Positions 28,172 to 36,686 of a stretch of 64,000 nucleotides of DNA are shown here, piece by piece. This DNA comes from Streptosporangium roseum DSM 43021 (GTDB lineage Bacteria; Actinomycetota; Actinomycetes; Streptosporangiales; Streptosporangiaceae), in assembly GCF_000024865.1 (NCBI RefSeq), contig NC_013595.1, positions 7,874,001 through 7,938,000 of the forward strand, read 5' to 3'. The notes beneath the pieces are model-generated. The model did no database searches. It saw nothing but the letters and a program-made list of their open reading frames with translations, and was not told the DNA's origin. Both the position numbers and the translations under genes were made by a program. Positions within the stretch are counted from its first letter, which is position 1; every line of letters starts with the position of its first letter.

Positions 28172-29305
28172 ATGGAGCGCGTGACCAGGAAGGGCCCGCT
28201 GGCCGGAGTCCGCGTGCTGGAGCTGGCGGGGCTGGCCCCCGGGCCGTTCGCCGGGATGATGCTGGCCGACCACGGCGCCGAGGTGCTGCGGGTGGAGCGC
28301 GTCGCCACCGTCGCCGCGGCGGGAGACACCCCGCGCGCCGACGTGATGGACCGGGGCAAGCGGACGGTCGGCCTGGACCTGAAGTCGCCCGAGGGCGTGG
28401 CCGCGTTCAAGGAGCTGGTCCGGAGCGCGGACGTGGTCATCGAGGTCTTCCGGCCGGGGGTCGCCGAGCGGCTCGGCATCGGCCCCGCCGACCTGCACGA
28501 GGTCAACCCGCGCCTGATCTACGGGCGGATGACCGGCTGGGGCCAGGAGGGCCCGCTGGCGCCGACCGCCGGGCACGACATCGACTACATCGCGATCTCC
28601 GGCGTCCTGTCGATGCTGGGCCGCGAGGGCGACCGGCCCACCCCGCCGATCAACATCCTCGGCGACTTCGCGGGCGGCGGCCTCATGCTGGCGTACGGCG
28701 TGCTGCTGGCGCTCATCGAGCGGGAGCGGACCGGCGAGGGCAGGGTGATCGACGCGGCCATGGTCGACGGGGCGGCGACGCTGTTCGCCATGTTCTACCA
28801 CGGGGTCCAGAGCGGCTTCTGGGGCCCGCGCGGGACCAACCTGCTCGACACCGGCGCGCCCATGTACGACACCTACGAGACCTCCGACGGCAAGTTCCTC
28901 GCGGTCGGCGCACTGGAGCCGCAGTTCTGGACGGAGATGGTCACGCTGATGGGCCTGGAGGACCTGCCCGACCGGGGCGACAGGTCCCAGTGGCCCGCGC
29001 TGCGCGAGCGGCTGGCCGAGGCGTTCAGGTCCAGGACCCGCGCCGAGTGGGAGACGGTGTTCGAGGGGTCGGACGCGTGCGTCTCCCCCGTGCTGGACAT
29101 GGCCGAGGCCGCCGGCCACCCGCACAACAGGGCCCGCGGCGCCTTCGTCGAGGTCGGCGGCGTCCGGCAGCCCGCGCCCGCGCCGCGCCTGCTCGGCACG
29201 GCCGGGCAGGACCTCTCCCCCGCGACCCGGCTGGCGGACCTGTCCTCCTGGGGCCTGTCCGACGAGGCCGCCGCCAAGTTGCGCGCGGCGGGAGTGCTCG
29301 CCTGA
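28172..29305 (+). CDS. Alpha-methylacyl-CoA racemase (CoA-transferase family III fold)
   Basis: 377 residues. It begins with the family III core LAGVRVLELAGLAPGPFAGM and keeps the racemase residues in their spacing: His 135 in AGHDIDYIAISG and Asp 165 in NILGDFAGGG, 30 residues apart as in mycobacterial Mcr (His126/Asp156). It therefore interconverts R and S 2-methylacyl-CoA rather than transferring CoA. This step is needed for degrading sterol side chains and methyl-branched acids. ATG 28172 has GAGGAGATATCG upstream. The following P450 is 140 bp on, in the same direction. Confidence 0.88.
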   Translation: MERVTRKGPLAGVRVLELAGLAPGPFAGMMLADHGAEVLRVERVATVAAAGDTPRADVMDRGKRTVGLDLKSPEGVAAFKELVRSADVVIEVFRPGVAERLGIGPADLHEVNPRLIYGRMTGWGQEGPLAPTAGHDIDYIAISGVLSMLGREGDRPTPPINILGDFAGGGLMLAYGVLLALIERERTGEGRVIDAAMVDGAATLFAMFYHGVQSGFWGPRGTNLLDTGAPMYDTYETSDGKFLAVGALEPQFWTEMVTLMGLEDLPDRGDRSQWPALRERLAEAFRSRTRAEWETVFEGSDACVSPVLDMAEAAGHPHNRARGAFVEVGGVRQPAPAPRLLGTAGQDLSPATRLADLSSWGLSDEAAAKLRAAGVLA

Positions 29306-29445
29306 TGGAAGGACCCGCCGTGACCTGACGCGAACGCCCCGCAGTCCCCCGATGTTCCGGAGCTGACCATGCATGATCTCGTCATTCGCGCCGCGACGGC
29401 CGTCGGCGTCGCCCGCCCCGCGCCGCGCCCGGCCGGGAGGTGCCG

Positions 29446-30669
29446 ATGAACGCCCCCTTCCCCGAGGAGGACCGGCAGGCCGTACCGCGTGCCTCGGCAC
29501 CGGCGCTCGACCCGGCCGGGATCGACCTGCTCGACGGCGACATGTACGCCGGCGACCCCTGGCGGGTCTACGCCTGGCTGCGCGAGCACGCGCCGGTCCA
29601 CTTCGACGCGGGCAACGGCCTGTGGGGCGTCTCCCGGCACGCCGACGTCTCGGCGATCGAGCGGGCCCCGAAGCTCTGGTCCAACGCCGGCGGTTACCGC
29701 CCGCAGCTCCCCAGCGACCCGTCGATGATCGGGGTGGACGACCCCGAGCACGCCGAGCGCCGCCGCCTGGTCTACAAGCGCTTCACTCCCCGCTACGTGG
29801 CGGAGAGATACACCGACCGGATCCGGGCCGTGGTCACCGAGCTCATCGACGACGCCCTGGACAGGCGCGCCGTGGACGCCGTCCCGGCGCTGGCCGCCCC
29901 GCTGCCGGGCCGGATGATCGGCTGGCTGCTGGGCTTCCCCGACGAGCGCTGGCCGGAGCTGGTCCGCTGGTCGGAGACGACGATCGCGGCCGGGGGCGGC
30001 CTGCGATACGTCACCCACGAGGCCGCCGTCGCGGCCGGCGAGTTCGCGCTCGCCGTGCTGGACCTGGCGGCCGAGCGGCGCGGATGCCCGCACGACGACC
30101 TGGTCTCGATCTGGAGCCGGCAGCCCGGCTACGACGACGACCACCTGGCCAACGAGGCGCTGCTGCTGCTGGACGGCGGCGCCGAGACCACCAGGACCGT
30201 CATCGCCACCGCGATCGACGCGCTGATCGAGCATCCCCTCCAGTGGCAGAGGCTGCGGGAGAACCCGGCGCTGATCGGCGACGCGGTCGAGGAGTTCATC
30301 CGCTGGACCACCCCGATCCTCAACATGTGCCGGACCGCCACCCGGGACACCGTCCTGCAGGGTCAGGAGATCTCCGAGGGCCAGCAGGTCCTGCTGATGT
30401 ACGGCTCCGCCAACCGGGATCCGTCGGTCTTCGACGACCCCGGCGTCTTCGACGTCACCCGCGCGCCCGGAGGCCACATCGCCTTCGGCCTCGGCACCCA
30501 TTTCTGCCTCGGCGCCGCGCTGGCCCGGCTGGAGCTGCGGATCTTCTTCGAGGAGTTCGTCCGCCGGGTCGGCTCGGCGGTCCGGGCCGACGACCTGGGC
30601 CCCCGCATCCTGCCCAACGCCTTCGTCAGGGGCGTCACCTCCTTCCCCGTGATCCTGGAGCCGCGCTGA
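29446..30669 (+). CDS. Cytochrome P450, CYP142-like
   Basis: 407 residues. Similar from memory to mycobacterial CYP142 (sterol 26-hydroxylase): WSNAGGYRPQ corresponds to FSNAGGIRPD, GGAETTRTVI is the I helix, LNMCRTATRDT and IAFGLGTHFCLGAALARLE (heme Cys near residue 354) follow the same pattern. A family-level match, not proof of substrate. Start ATG 29446 has GGGAGG five bases upstream; a GTG six bases earlier is in frame. Distinct from the three tandem P450s at 7-11 kb. Downstream is a good terminator. Together with the racemase it suggests a side-chain oxidation unit. Confidence 0.88.
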   Translation: MNAPFPEEDRQAVPRASAPALDPAGIDLLDGDMYAGDPWRVYAWLREHAPVHFDAGNGLWGVSRHADVSAIERAPKLWSNAGGYRPQLPSDPSMIGVDDPEHAERRRLVYKRFTPRYVAERYTDRIRAVVTELIDDALDRRAVDAVPALAAPLPGRMIGWLLGFPDERWPELVRWSETTIAAGGGLRYVTHEAAVAAGEFALAVLDLAAERRGCPHDDLVSIWSRQPGYDDDHLANEALLLLDGGAETTRTVIATAIDALIEHPLQWQRLRENPALIGDAVEEFIRWTTPILNMCRTATRDTVLQGQEISEGQQVLLMYGSANRDPSVFDDPGVFDVTRAPGGHIAFGLGTHFCLGAALARLELRIFFEEFVRRVGSAVRADDLGPRILPNAFVRGVTSFPVILEPR

Positions 30670-30731
30670 GCACCGGCCCCGCGGACGGGCCCGGCCGGCC
30701 CCCGTCCGATCTCTGATCCTCCCAGGTCAGG

Positions 30732-30763
30732 AGCGGTACACCTATCTCAGGTGTACCGCTTTT
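30732..30763 (+). terminator. Intrinsic terminator after the CYP142-like gene
   Basis: Perfect 12-bp stem (AGCGGTACACCT / AGGTGTACCGCT), 5-nt loop, then a TTT tail. It separates the P450 from the ABC operon. Confidence 0.8.
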
Positions 30764-30774
30764 CGTAGTGAGGT

Positions 30775-30811
30775 TTGCTCAAAATGTAGTAGACCTACTA
30801 CATTCCTACAT
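30775..30811 (+). promoter_or_regulatory. Palindromic promoter of the ABC-2 operon, leaderless
   Basis: TTGCTC at 30775-30780 and TACATT at 30799-30804 (18-nt spacing) flank a near-perfect operator: ATGTAGTAG (30784-30792), AC, CTACTACAT (30795-30803). The ATG at 30812 starts 8 bases after the -10 and has no ribosome site, so the message is probably leaderless. GTAGTAG...CTACTAC sites of this type are typical of GntR/YtrA-like repressors of ABC exporters; here the operon itself encodes an XRE regulator. Confidence 0.68.
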
Positions 30812-31657
30812 ATGGATACTGCAGTGAGCGTCCACGGCCTGCGGATGAACTACGGCGCGGCCGAGGTGCTCCGAGGCGTCGACCTCGAGATAGGGCGTGG
30901 CGAGATCTTCACGCTGCTCGGTCCCAACGGGGCGGGCAAGACCACCACGATCGAGATCCTTGAGGGCTTCAGGAACCGGTCGGCCGGCGAGGTGAGCGTG
31001 CTGGGGGTGGACCCCGAGCGGGGCACCGAGGCGTGGCGGGCCAGGCTCGGGATCGTGCTGCAGAGCTGGCGCGACCATCCCCGGTGGGGCGCCAGGGACC
31101 TCCTGGCCCATCTCGGCGAGTTCTACGACGACCCCCGCGACCCCGACGAGCTGCTGGCCGCGCTCGGCCTGACCGCGCAGGCCGGGCAGCGGGCCAGCCG
31201 CCTGTCCGGCGGCCAGCGCCGCAGGCTGGACGTCGCGCTGGGCATCGTGGGCCGCCCTGAGCTGCTGTTCCTCGACGAGCCGACGACCGGGTTCGACCCG
31301 GAGGCGCGCCGGGAGTTCCACCTGCTGATCGAGAAGCTCGCCGCCGACGAGGGCATCACGGTGCTGCTGACCACGCACGACCTCGCCGAGGCCGAGAAGC
31401 TGGCGCACCGGACCGCGATCCTGGTCGGCGGGGAGATCGCCGTGTGCGGGACCCCGTCGGAGCTGGCGGAGGCCGTACAGGCGCAGTCGCGCGTCCGCTG
31501 GCTGGAGGACGGCCTGGAGCGGGTCGTGACCACGCCGGACCCGTCCCTGGTGGCGTGGGAGCTGCACCACAGGTTCGAGGGCCCGGTCCCCGGCCTGGAG
31601 ATCCGGCGCCCGTCGCTGGAGGAGAACTACCTGAGCCTCATCGGGAGGGCCGCATGA
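30812..31657 (+). CDS. ABC transporter ATP-binding protein (ABC-2 exporter, drug/antibiotic type)
   Basis: 281 residues. Walker A GPNGAGKTT (residues 35-43), Q-loop LQSW, signature LSGGQRRRLD near 131, Walker B ELLFLDEPTTGFD near 150, H-loop LLTTHDLAEAE. Powers export by the permease encoded next, with which it shares an ATGA overlap. First gene of a four-gene operon. The exported compound is unknown. Confidence 0.93.
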   Translation: MDTAVSVHGLRMNYGAAEVLRGVDLEIGRGEIFTLLGPNGAGKTTTIEILEGFRNRSAGEVSVLGVDPERGTEAWRARLGIVLQSWRDHPRWGARDLLAHLGEFYDDPRDPDELLAALGLTAQAGQRASRLSGGQRRRLDVALGIVGRPELLFLDEPTTGFDPEARREFHLLIEKLAADEGITVLLTTHDLAEAEKLAHRTAILVGGEIAVCGTPSELAEAVQAQSRVRWLEDGLERVVTTPDPSLVAWELHHRFEGPVPGLEIRRPSLEENYLSLIGRAA

Positions 31658-32490
31658 ACGTCAAGTCACTCCGTATCGGCCTGCGCCGGGGCTGGAGGGA
31701 GCACCTGCACCTGGTCAAGGACCGCAAGGAGCTGCTCACCACCCTGATCGGCACGGTCGGCGTCTTCGCCCTGCTGCTGCTCTGGATCGGCGACGGCCGG
31801 GTCGGGGAGACGGGCGTCTCCCAGGGCACGTTCATGACGGTCGGGTTCCTGGCCTTCACCGTCTTCTCCAACGGCCTGATGACCCTCCCGATGGCGATCG
31901 CCACCGACCGCGAGGAGGGGACGCTGCTGCGGCTGCGGACCATCCCCGGCGGCATCCCGGCCTACCTCACCGGGCGGGCGGTGACGGTCCTGTGCCAGAT
32001 CGCCGTGCAGAGCGTGCTGATCGTGGGCGCCGGCGTCGCCATGGGCGGGATCGCACCGCCCCGCGACTGGCTGACCCTGGCGTGGGTGCTGCTGCTGGGC
32101 ACCGTCGCCGTGGTGCCGCTGGGGGCGGTCATCGGCTGCCTGGTCCCCGGGCCGAAGGCCGCGGCGGGCCTGCTGGGACTGCCGATGATGGTCCTGATGG
32201 TCACCTCGGGGGTCATGGTCCCCGTCACGTTCATGCCCGAGGTCGTCCAGTGGATCTCCCAGGCCTTCCCGCTCTACTGGCAGGGACTCGGCCTGCGGGC
32301 GGCGTTCATGCCCGACGCCATGCTCGCCGCCGAGATCGGCGGGAGCTGGCGCCTGCCCTGGGTGGCCGGCGCGCTCGCGACGTGGGCCGTCGCCGGTATG
32401 CTGCTGGCGCCGGGGCTGATCCGCCGCGTCACCCGCCGCGAGTCCGGGTCCCGGCTCGCCGAGCGCCGGCTGGCGGCGCAGGCCTCCTGA
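31654..32490 (+). CDS. ABC-2 type permease
   Basis: 278 residues with six predicted membrane helices (for example LLTTLIGTVGVFALLLLW and LAWVLLLGTVAVVPLGAVIG) and the ABC-2 pattern of a long first loop. DREEGTLLRLRTIPGG matches the conserved cytoplasmic motif of this permease family. ATG overlaps the ATPase stop (ATGA). Works with the ATPase as an exporter. Confidence 0.9.
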   Translation: MNVKSLRIGLRRGWREHLHLVKDRKELLTTLIGTVGVFALLLLWIGDGRVGETGVSQGTFMTVGFLAFTVFSNGLMTLPMAIATDREEGTLLRLRTIPGGIPAYLTGRAVTVLCQIAVQSVLIVGAGVAMGGIAPPRDWLTLAWVLLLGTVAVVPLGAVIGCLVPGPKAAAGLLGLPMMVLMVTSGVMVPVTFMPEVVQWISQAFPLYWQGLGLRAAFMPDAMLAAEIGGSWRLPWVAGALATWAVAGMLLAPGLIRRVTRRESGSRLAERRLAAQAS

Positions 32491-32508
32491 CCCCGGGAGA
32501 GCGTTGCG

Positions 32509-32745
32509 ATGTCCGCCGAAGACGTACACAACCGGATCTCGGTGCTGAGAGCCGAGCGCGGCGTCTCGCGCAAGGATCTGGCCGCCGCCCTGGGTGTCCA
32601 CTATCAGACGATCGGCTATCTGGAGCGGGGCCAGTACAGCCCGAGCCTGTTCCTCGCCCTGCGCATCGCCGAGTATTTCGAGGTGCCGGTGGAGATCGTG
32701 TTCTCCCTGAGACCGTTTCCCCGGCTTGGCAGTGAGGTGAGGTGA
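32509..32745 (+). CDS. XRE-family helix-turn-helix regulator (small, Cro/C1 type)
   Basis: 78 residues: HNRISVLRAERGVSRKDLAAALGVHYQTIGYLERGQYSP is a complete XRE DNA-binding domain, followed by a short tail (EIVFSLRPF). Such one-domain proteins commonly accompany ABC-2 and DUF membrane genes. Eighteen bases after the permease and four before the next gene. Probably a self-regulator of this operon; the palindrome at 30784-30803 is a candidate site (inference). Confidence 0.9.
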   Translation: MSAEDVHNRISVLRAERGVSRKDLAAALGVHYQTIGYLERGQYSPSLFLALRIAEYFEVPVEIVFSLRPFPRLGSEVR

Positions 32746-32749
32746 GGTG

Positions 32750-33385
32750 ATGGGCGAGCTGACCCCCGGGCAGCTGGAGGCCCGCTACCGCGACTGGCCC
32801 CCGCGATCCTGGTACGCCACCCGCGGGCGCCGCCGGATCCTCGTCGGGGTGGGTGCCGCGTCCGCCGGGCTGATCTGGATCAGCGCGATCGTCTGCTACT
32901 ACCTGGCGCCGAGCACGACCGCGATGTGGACCACCTTCGCCCTGACGGGCGCCGCGTTCGTGATCTACGTCGTGGTCTACTCGGCGCTGGTCGGGGCCAC
33001 CCGCGGGGTGATCGGCCTGGCCGAACGCCACCTCGACGAACGCCAGTCCCGCGAGCGCCGGAAGATCCAGGCCAACGCCCACCGGGGCACCACGGTGACC
33101 CTCGTCGTGCTCGGCGTGCTGCTCTCGGTCGCCATGCCCAGGGGCGAAACGGTCGTGCAGATCCCGGCGGCGGCGATCGTCATGCTCGTGTTCGGCGTGA
33201 TCGCGACGCACGTCATCCTGCCGTCGCTCATGGCGGGCTGGCAGATGTCCGACCCGCCGCCGGACGACGAGGACGACCTGGACGACGGAGAGGGCCGCGG
33301 CGGCGAGGACGAGGACGGCCGGAGCGGCCGGGCGCCCGGCCGGTCGGGGAAGGGTCAGCCCATCGACGGGAAGACCGCCACGTAG
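32750..33385 (+). CDS. Membrane protein of unknown function
   Basis: 211 residues with four likely membrane helices (IWISAIVCYYLA, AFVIYVVVYSALVG, TLVVLGVLLSVAM, AIVMLVFGVIATHVIL) and a highly acidic C-terminal tail (DDEDDLDDGEGRGGEDEDG). Last gene of the ABC/XRE operon; may be an immunity or accessory component. Start ATG 32750 follows GAGGTGAGG; a GTG three bases earlier is possible. Its end overlaps the convergent effector-binding gene by 31 bp. Confidence 0.78.
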   Translation: MGELTPGQLEARYRDWPPRSWYATRGRRRILVGVGAASAGLIWISAIVCYYLAPSTTAMWTTFALTGAAFVIYVVVYSALVGATRGVIGLAERHLDERQSRERRKIQANAHRGTTVTLVVLGVLLSVAMPRGETVVQIPAAAIVMLVFGVIATHVILPSLMAGWQMSDPPPDDEDDLDDGEGRGGEDEDGRSGRAPGRSGKGQPIDGKTAT

Positions 33386-33822
33386 AGGTCGGCGCCCGCC
33401 GGGTGGTGGACCTCCAGGTCGGTGGTGAAGGCGCGGGGCGGGGTGCCACCGGACTCGGTGTGCTTCCACAGCCGCTGCCAGGCCTCCAGGAGCGCCCCCG
33501 GCATCGGCCCGCGGGCCTCCAGCTTCAGCGACTGGACGCCGGGCACCCGGACCGCGACCATGCCCTCGGGCAGCGCGGCGGCGGTGCGGACGGCCACCCC
33601 GACGATCTGCGTGTAGGAGCCGTGGTGATCGCTCTCGTAGTCGGTCAGCACCGCGTAGATGTTCTCGTCCACCCGGCCGGGGACGTGCGCGAACGCTCCG
33701 GGAGCCCCCGCCCGCGCCCACAGCGCGCCCAGCCGCCCCCTGCCCGGTTCGGCCTCGTCGGCGTTCGAGGTCCGTACGGCATGGCCTACGACAATCATCT
33801 CGGGCCGATCAACAACGATCAC
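33355..33822 (-). CDS. GyrI-like / AraC effector-binding domain protein
   Basis: 155 residues made only of the small-molecule-binding fold found in GyrI, SbmC and the effector domains of BmrR/Rob regulators: IYAVLTDYESDHHGSYTQIVGVAV, MVAVRVPGVQSLKLEARG, AWQRLWKHTESGGTPPRAFTTDLEVH. Stand-alone copies bind cationic drugs or protect against them. GTG start 33822 preceded by GGAGG. The 31-bp 3' overlap with the membrane protein gene could allow antisense effects. Confidence 0.8.
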   Translation of the reverse strand: MIVVDRPEMIVVGHAVRTSNADEAEPGRGRLGALWARAGAPGAFAHVPGRVDENIYAVLTDYESDHHGSYTQIVGVAVRTAAALPEGMVAVRVPGVQSLKLEARGPMPGALLEAWQRLWKHTESGGTPPRAFTTDLEVHHPAGADLYVAVFPSMG

Positions 33823-33958
33823 AGCGCCTCCTCATGGCCACCCCGTTAAATTCACGCAAATGGGATCTTAGTGCCCTCCCTGACTGGTGAATCCTCTTGG
33901 GAAACCCCAAAACAGGGAACGCTCACCTTGGACTATTCACCGGATAAGGTGGACGAAC

Positions 33959-35398
33959 GTGAAGTTTCTCAATGAGATGGCACCGGCCTACGACCTGACC
34001 TACAGCGACGTGTTCATGGTTCCGTCGCGATCCTCCATCGGGTCCCGGCTCGCCGTCGACCTGTCGACCAACGACGGCACCGGCACCACCATCCCGCTCG
34101 TCGTCGCCAACATGACGGCGGTCGCGGGGCGCCGCATGGCCGAGACCGTCGCCCGGCGCGGCGGCATCGCCGTCATCCCGCAGGACATCCCGATCGACGT
34201 CGTCTCGAACGTGGTGAGCTGGGTCAAGGCGCGTGACCTGGTCCACGACACACCGCTCACGCTCACCCCGCACGACACCGTCGGCGAGGCCCTCAACCTG
34301 CTGCCCAAGCGGGCGCACGGCGCGATCATCATCGTCGACTGGGAGAACCGCCCGATCGGCGTGGTCACCGAGGGCGACTGCGGCGGCGTGGACATGTACA
34401 CGCAGCTCTCCCAGGTCATGTCCGACCACCTGCTCACCCTGCCCGCCGGACTCGACCCGCGCGAGGCGTTCGACCGGCTCCACGGGGGCCGCCACCGGCT
34501 CGCCCCGATCGTCGACGACGACGGCCGCCTCGTCGGCATCCTGACCAGGACGGGCGCGCTGCGGGCCACGCTGTACAGGCCCGCGCTCGACGCCTCCGGC
34601 AGGCTGCGGGTCGCCGCCGCCGTCGGCGTCAACGGCGACGTGGTCGCCAAGGCCAAGGATCTGCTCGGAGCCGGGGTGGACTGCCTGGTGGTGGACACCG
34701 CCCACGGCCACCAGGAGAAGATGATCGGCGCGCTGAGGTCGATCAGGGCGCTCGACCCGGGCGTGCCGATCGCGGCGGGCAACGTCGTCACCGCCGAGGG
34801 CGTGCGCGACCTGGCCGAGGCCGGGGCGGACATCCTCAAGGTCGGCGTCGGGCCGGGCGCCATGTGCACCACCCGGATGATGACCGGCGTCGGCCGTCCC
34901 CAGTTCTCCGCGGTGCTGGAGTGCTCGGCCGAGGCCCGCCGCCTCGGCCGCCACGTGTGGGCCGACGGCGGCGTCCGGCACCCGCGCGACGTGGCCCTCG
35001 CCCTGGCCGCCGGAGCCGCCAACGTGATGGTCGGCTCCTGGTTCGCCGGGACCTACGAGTCTCCCGGTGACACCCGCACCGCCCCCGACGGGCGCAAGTA
35101 CAAGGAGAACTTCGGCATGGCCTCGGCCCGCGCCGTGAAGCTGCGCACCGCCGAGGACTCCCCCTTCGACCGGGCACGCAAGGCGCTGTTCGAGGAGGGC
35201 ATCTCCACCTCGCGGATGTATCTCGACCCGGCACGGCCCAGCGTCGAGGACCAGATCGACGCCATCGTGGCCGGCCTGCGCTCCTCGTGCACCTACGCGG
35301 GCGCCTCCACGCTGGAGGAGTTCCACGAGCGCGCGGTGGTCGGCATCCAGAGCTCGTCCGGCTACACCGAGGGCATGCCGCTCCACCAGAGCTGGTAG
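33959..35398 (+). CDS. guaB1: GuaB1-type GMP reductase (IMPDH family with CBS domains)
   Basis: 479 residues. IMPDH/GMPR TIM barrel interrupted by two CBS modules (about residues 95-205). The catalytic Cys loop is GPGAMCTTRMMTGVG with Cys 303; YKENFGMAS and a flap follow. The N-terminal PAYDLTYSDVFMVPS is typical of the actinobacterial GuaB1 group, which in mycobacteria was shown to reduce GMP to IMP rather than oxidise IMP. GTG 33959 has AAGGTGGA six bases upstream. Single gene with its own promoter region. Confidence 0.88.
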   Translation: MKFLNEMAPAYDLTYSDVFMVPSRSSIGSRLAVDLSTNDGTGTTIPLVVANMTAVAGRRMAETVARRGGIAVIPQDIPIDVVSNVVSWVKARDLVHDTPLTLTPHDTVGEALNLLPKRAHGAIIIVDWENRPIGVVTEGDCGGVDMYTQLSQVMSDHLLTLPAGLDPREAFDRLHGGRHRLAPIVDDDGRLVGILTRTGALRATLYRPALDASGRLRVAAAVGVNGDVVAKAKDLLGAGVDCLVVDTAHGHQEKMIGALRSIRALDPGVPIAAGNVVTAEGVRDLAEAGADILKVGVGPGAMCTTRMMTGVGRPQFSAVLECSAEARRLGRHVWADGGVRHPRDVALALAAGAANVMVGSWFAGTYESPGDTRTAPDGRKYKENFGMASARAVKLRTAEDSPFDRARKALFEEGISTSRMYLDPARPSVEDQIDAIVAGLRSSCTYAGASTLEEFHERAVVGIQSSSGYTEGMPLHQSW

Positions 35399-35494
35399 TC
35401 CCCGCCCGGCGGTGGCGTCCCACGGCGCCGCCGCCTGCGGCCCGTCCCCGCCGTGAACGCGCTCGCGCGCCCGGCCCGGCCGGTCACGGGGCGG

Positions 35495-35650
35495 TCAGTG
35501 CCGCCTTCGCACTCCCGCCAGGTGGGCGCGACGGTCACGGCGGTCGTGCAGGTACAGCGGCCGCCTGCCCGTGTAGCGGGTGAGACGGCACAGTGCCATC
35601 AGTCCTGCGAGCGCGAGCATTGCTTCGATCATCACGATGAATGCGATCAT
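35495..35650 (-). CDS. Small membrane protein, 51 residues
   Basis: Begins MIAFIVMIEAMLALAGLM and ends in an Arg/His-rich tail (YLHDRRDRRAHLAGVRRRH). One N-terminal hydrophobic helix followed by a basic cytoplasmic tail. The ATG at 35650 has an ideal AAGGAG five bases upstream, which is the main support. Convergent with guaB1 (96-bp gap). No family recognised. Confidence 0.6.
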   Translation of the reverse strand: MIAFIVMIEAMLALAGLMALCRLTRYTGRRPLYLHDRRDRRAHLAGVRRRH

Positions 35651-35955
35651 CGAATCTCCTTGAGTGTGGAGACCCCGGGCTTCAGCCATGGGGAGGAGGG
35701 CGATCCAGGTTCTTTCGCGGACCTGGCGCCGGACGACCCGTACCGCCGCCCACCGACGGCGTCTTTCCCTAAAGAACCTTAACAGTGACAGGGCGGTTTG
35801 TCGCCCTATGTCCGCTTTCGTCAGAAAACTTTTCGTTTGAAAGTATTGCATGTCCTCCGCGGACACAAGGTCTCGCCCGCGATCGCGCATTGTCGACGGG
35901 GGGCAGGGTAGTCGCCAGGCCGGATCCCCCTCTACGCACGGGAAGGCGAACGGAC
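35651..35955. other. Divergent promoter region, no gene seen
   Basis: 305 bp between the small membrane protein and the stress protein. It is AT-richer than its surroundings around 35770-35850. A short inverted repeat TGTCC/GGACA lies at 35851-35865. Promoters cannot be placed reliably. Confidence 0.4.
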
Positions 35956-36606
35956 ATGGCAGAACTCCCCACCCCCCTGGCCACCCCCCCGGCCACCCAG
36001 GTCGTCGTCGACCGGAGAGTGCTGGTCGGCTACGACAACTACCTGGCCGCGCAGCGAGCCGTGGACTCGCTCTCCGACGCGGGCTTCCCCGTCGAGCACG
36101 TGGCGATCGTCGGCAGCGACCTGAAGCTGGAGGAGACCGTCACCGGCAGGATGACCAACGGACGCGCCGCGCTCACCGGGGCGGGGAGCGGTGCCGTCTT
36201 CGGCGCTGTGGTGGGGATGTTCCTCGGGCTGTTCACCTCGACCACGATGTCGTTCATCGTGCTCGTGCTCTGGGCGGCGCTCTGGGGCGCCGTGATGGGA
36301 GCGGCCTTCGGGTTCATCAACCACTTCTTCACCGGCGGCAAGCGGGACTTCGCCTCACGCAGCGCGATCGTCGCCGGCCGCTACGACGTGCTGGTCGCGG
36401 CCTCCCACCTCGACCACGCCCGCGCCGTCATGGAAGGGGCCCCCGGTCCCGCCGACACGATGGTGGTCGAGGTTCCGCCATCCGCCGGCCTCTACGATCC
36501 GGCCGCCGCGCAGCCCACGGCCCCCGACCACCACGCCGTCACGACACCCTCCGCGCCCGGCCACCACGCCACCGCCGAGCCCGCCGCGCCGGACCGCCGC
36601 GCCTGA
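35956..36606 (+). CDS. General stress protein 17M-like membrane protein
   Basis: 216 residues. Residues 20-60 (RVLVGYDNYLAAQRAVDSLSDAGFPVEHVAIVG) match the general-stress-protein 17M-like N-terminal fold; then comes a glycine-rich two-helix hairpin (AVFGAVVGMFLGLF and FIVLVLWAALWGAVMGAAFG) as in small actinobacterial stress membrane proteins, then a second ferredoxin-like strand (RYDVLVAASHLDHAR) and a His/Pro/Ala tail with DHHA and GHHA repeats. Likely stress-induced; the role is unknown. Confidence 0.8.
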   Translation: MAELPTPLATPPATQVVVDRRVLVGYDNYLAAQRAVDSLSDAGFPVEHVAIVGSDLKLEETVTGRMTNGRAALTGAGSGAVFGAVVGMFLGLFTSTTMSFIVLVLWAALWGAVMGAAFGFINHFFTGGKRDFASRSAIVAGRYDVLVAASHLDHARAVMEGAPGPADTMVVEVPPSAGLYDPAAAQPTAPDHHAVTTPSAPGHHATAEPAAPDRRA

Positions 36607-36627
36607 CCGGCCGGCCCCGCGCACGCC

Positions 36628-36682
36628 GCCCGATGTCCCCAGGCCCGGCCGCCGGCCCCGGGCGGGCCTGGGGGCATCGGGC
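36628..36682. terminator. Strong bidirectional terminator hairpin
   Basis: 20-bp arms (36628-36647 and 36663-36682) paired throughout except one T-G wobble, 15-nt loop. It sits between the convergent stress-protein and permease genes. Confidence 0.75.
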
Positions 36683-36686
36683 GTGC

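Noticed and set aside
29373..30716. 447-residue plus frame overlapping the CYP142-like P450
   Set aside because: Shifted frame of the P450: Arg/Ala-rich with no motifs, while the 29446 frame has all P450 signatures.
35906..35911. SigB-type promoter (GGGTAG) before the stress-protein gene
   Set aside because: No GTTT-type -35 element at the proper distance; judged too weak.
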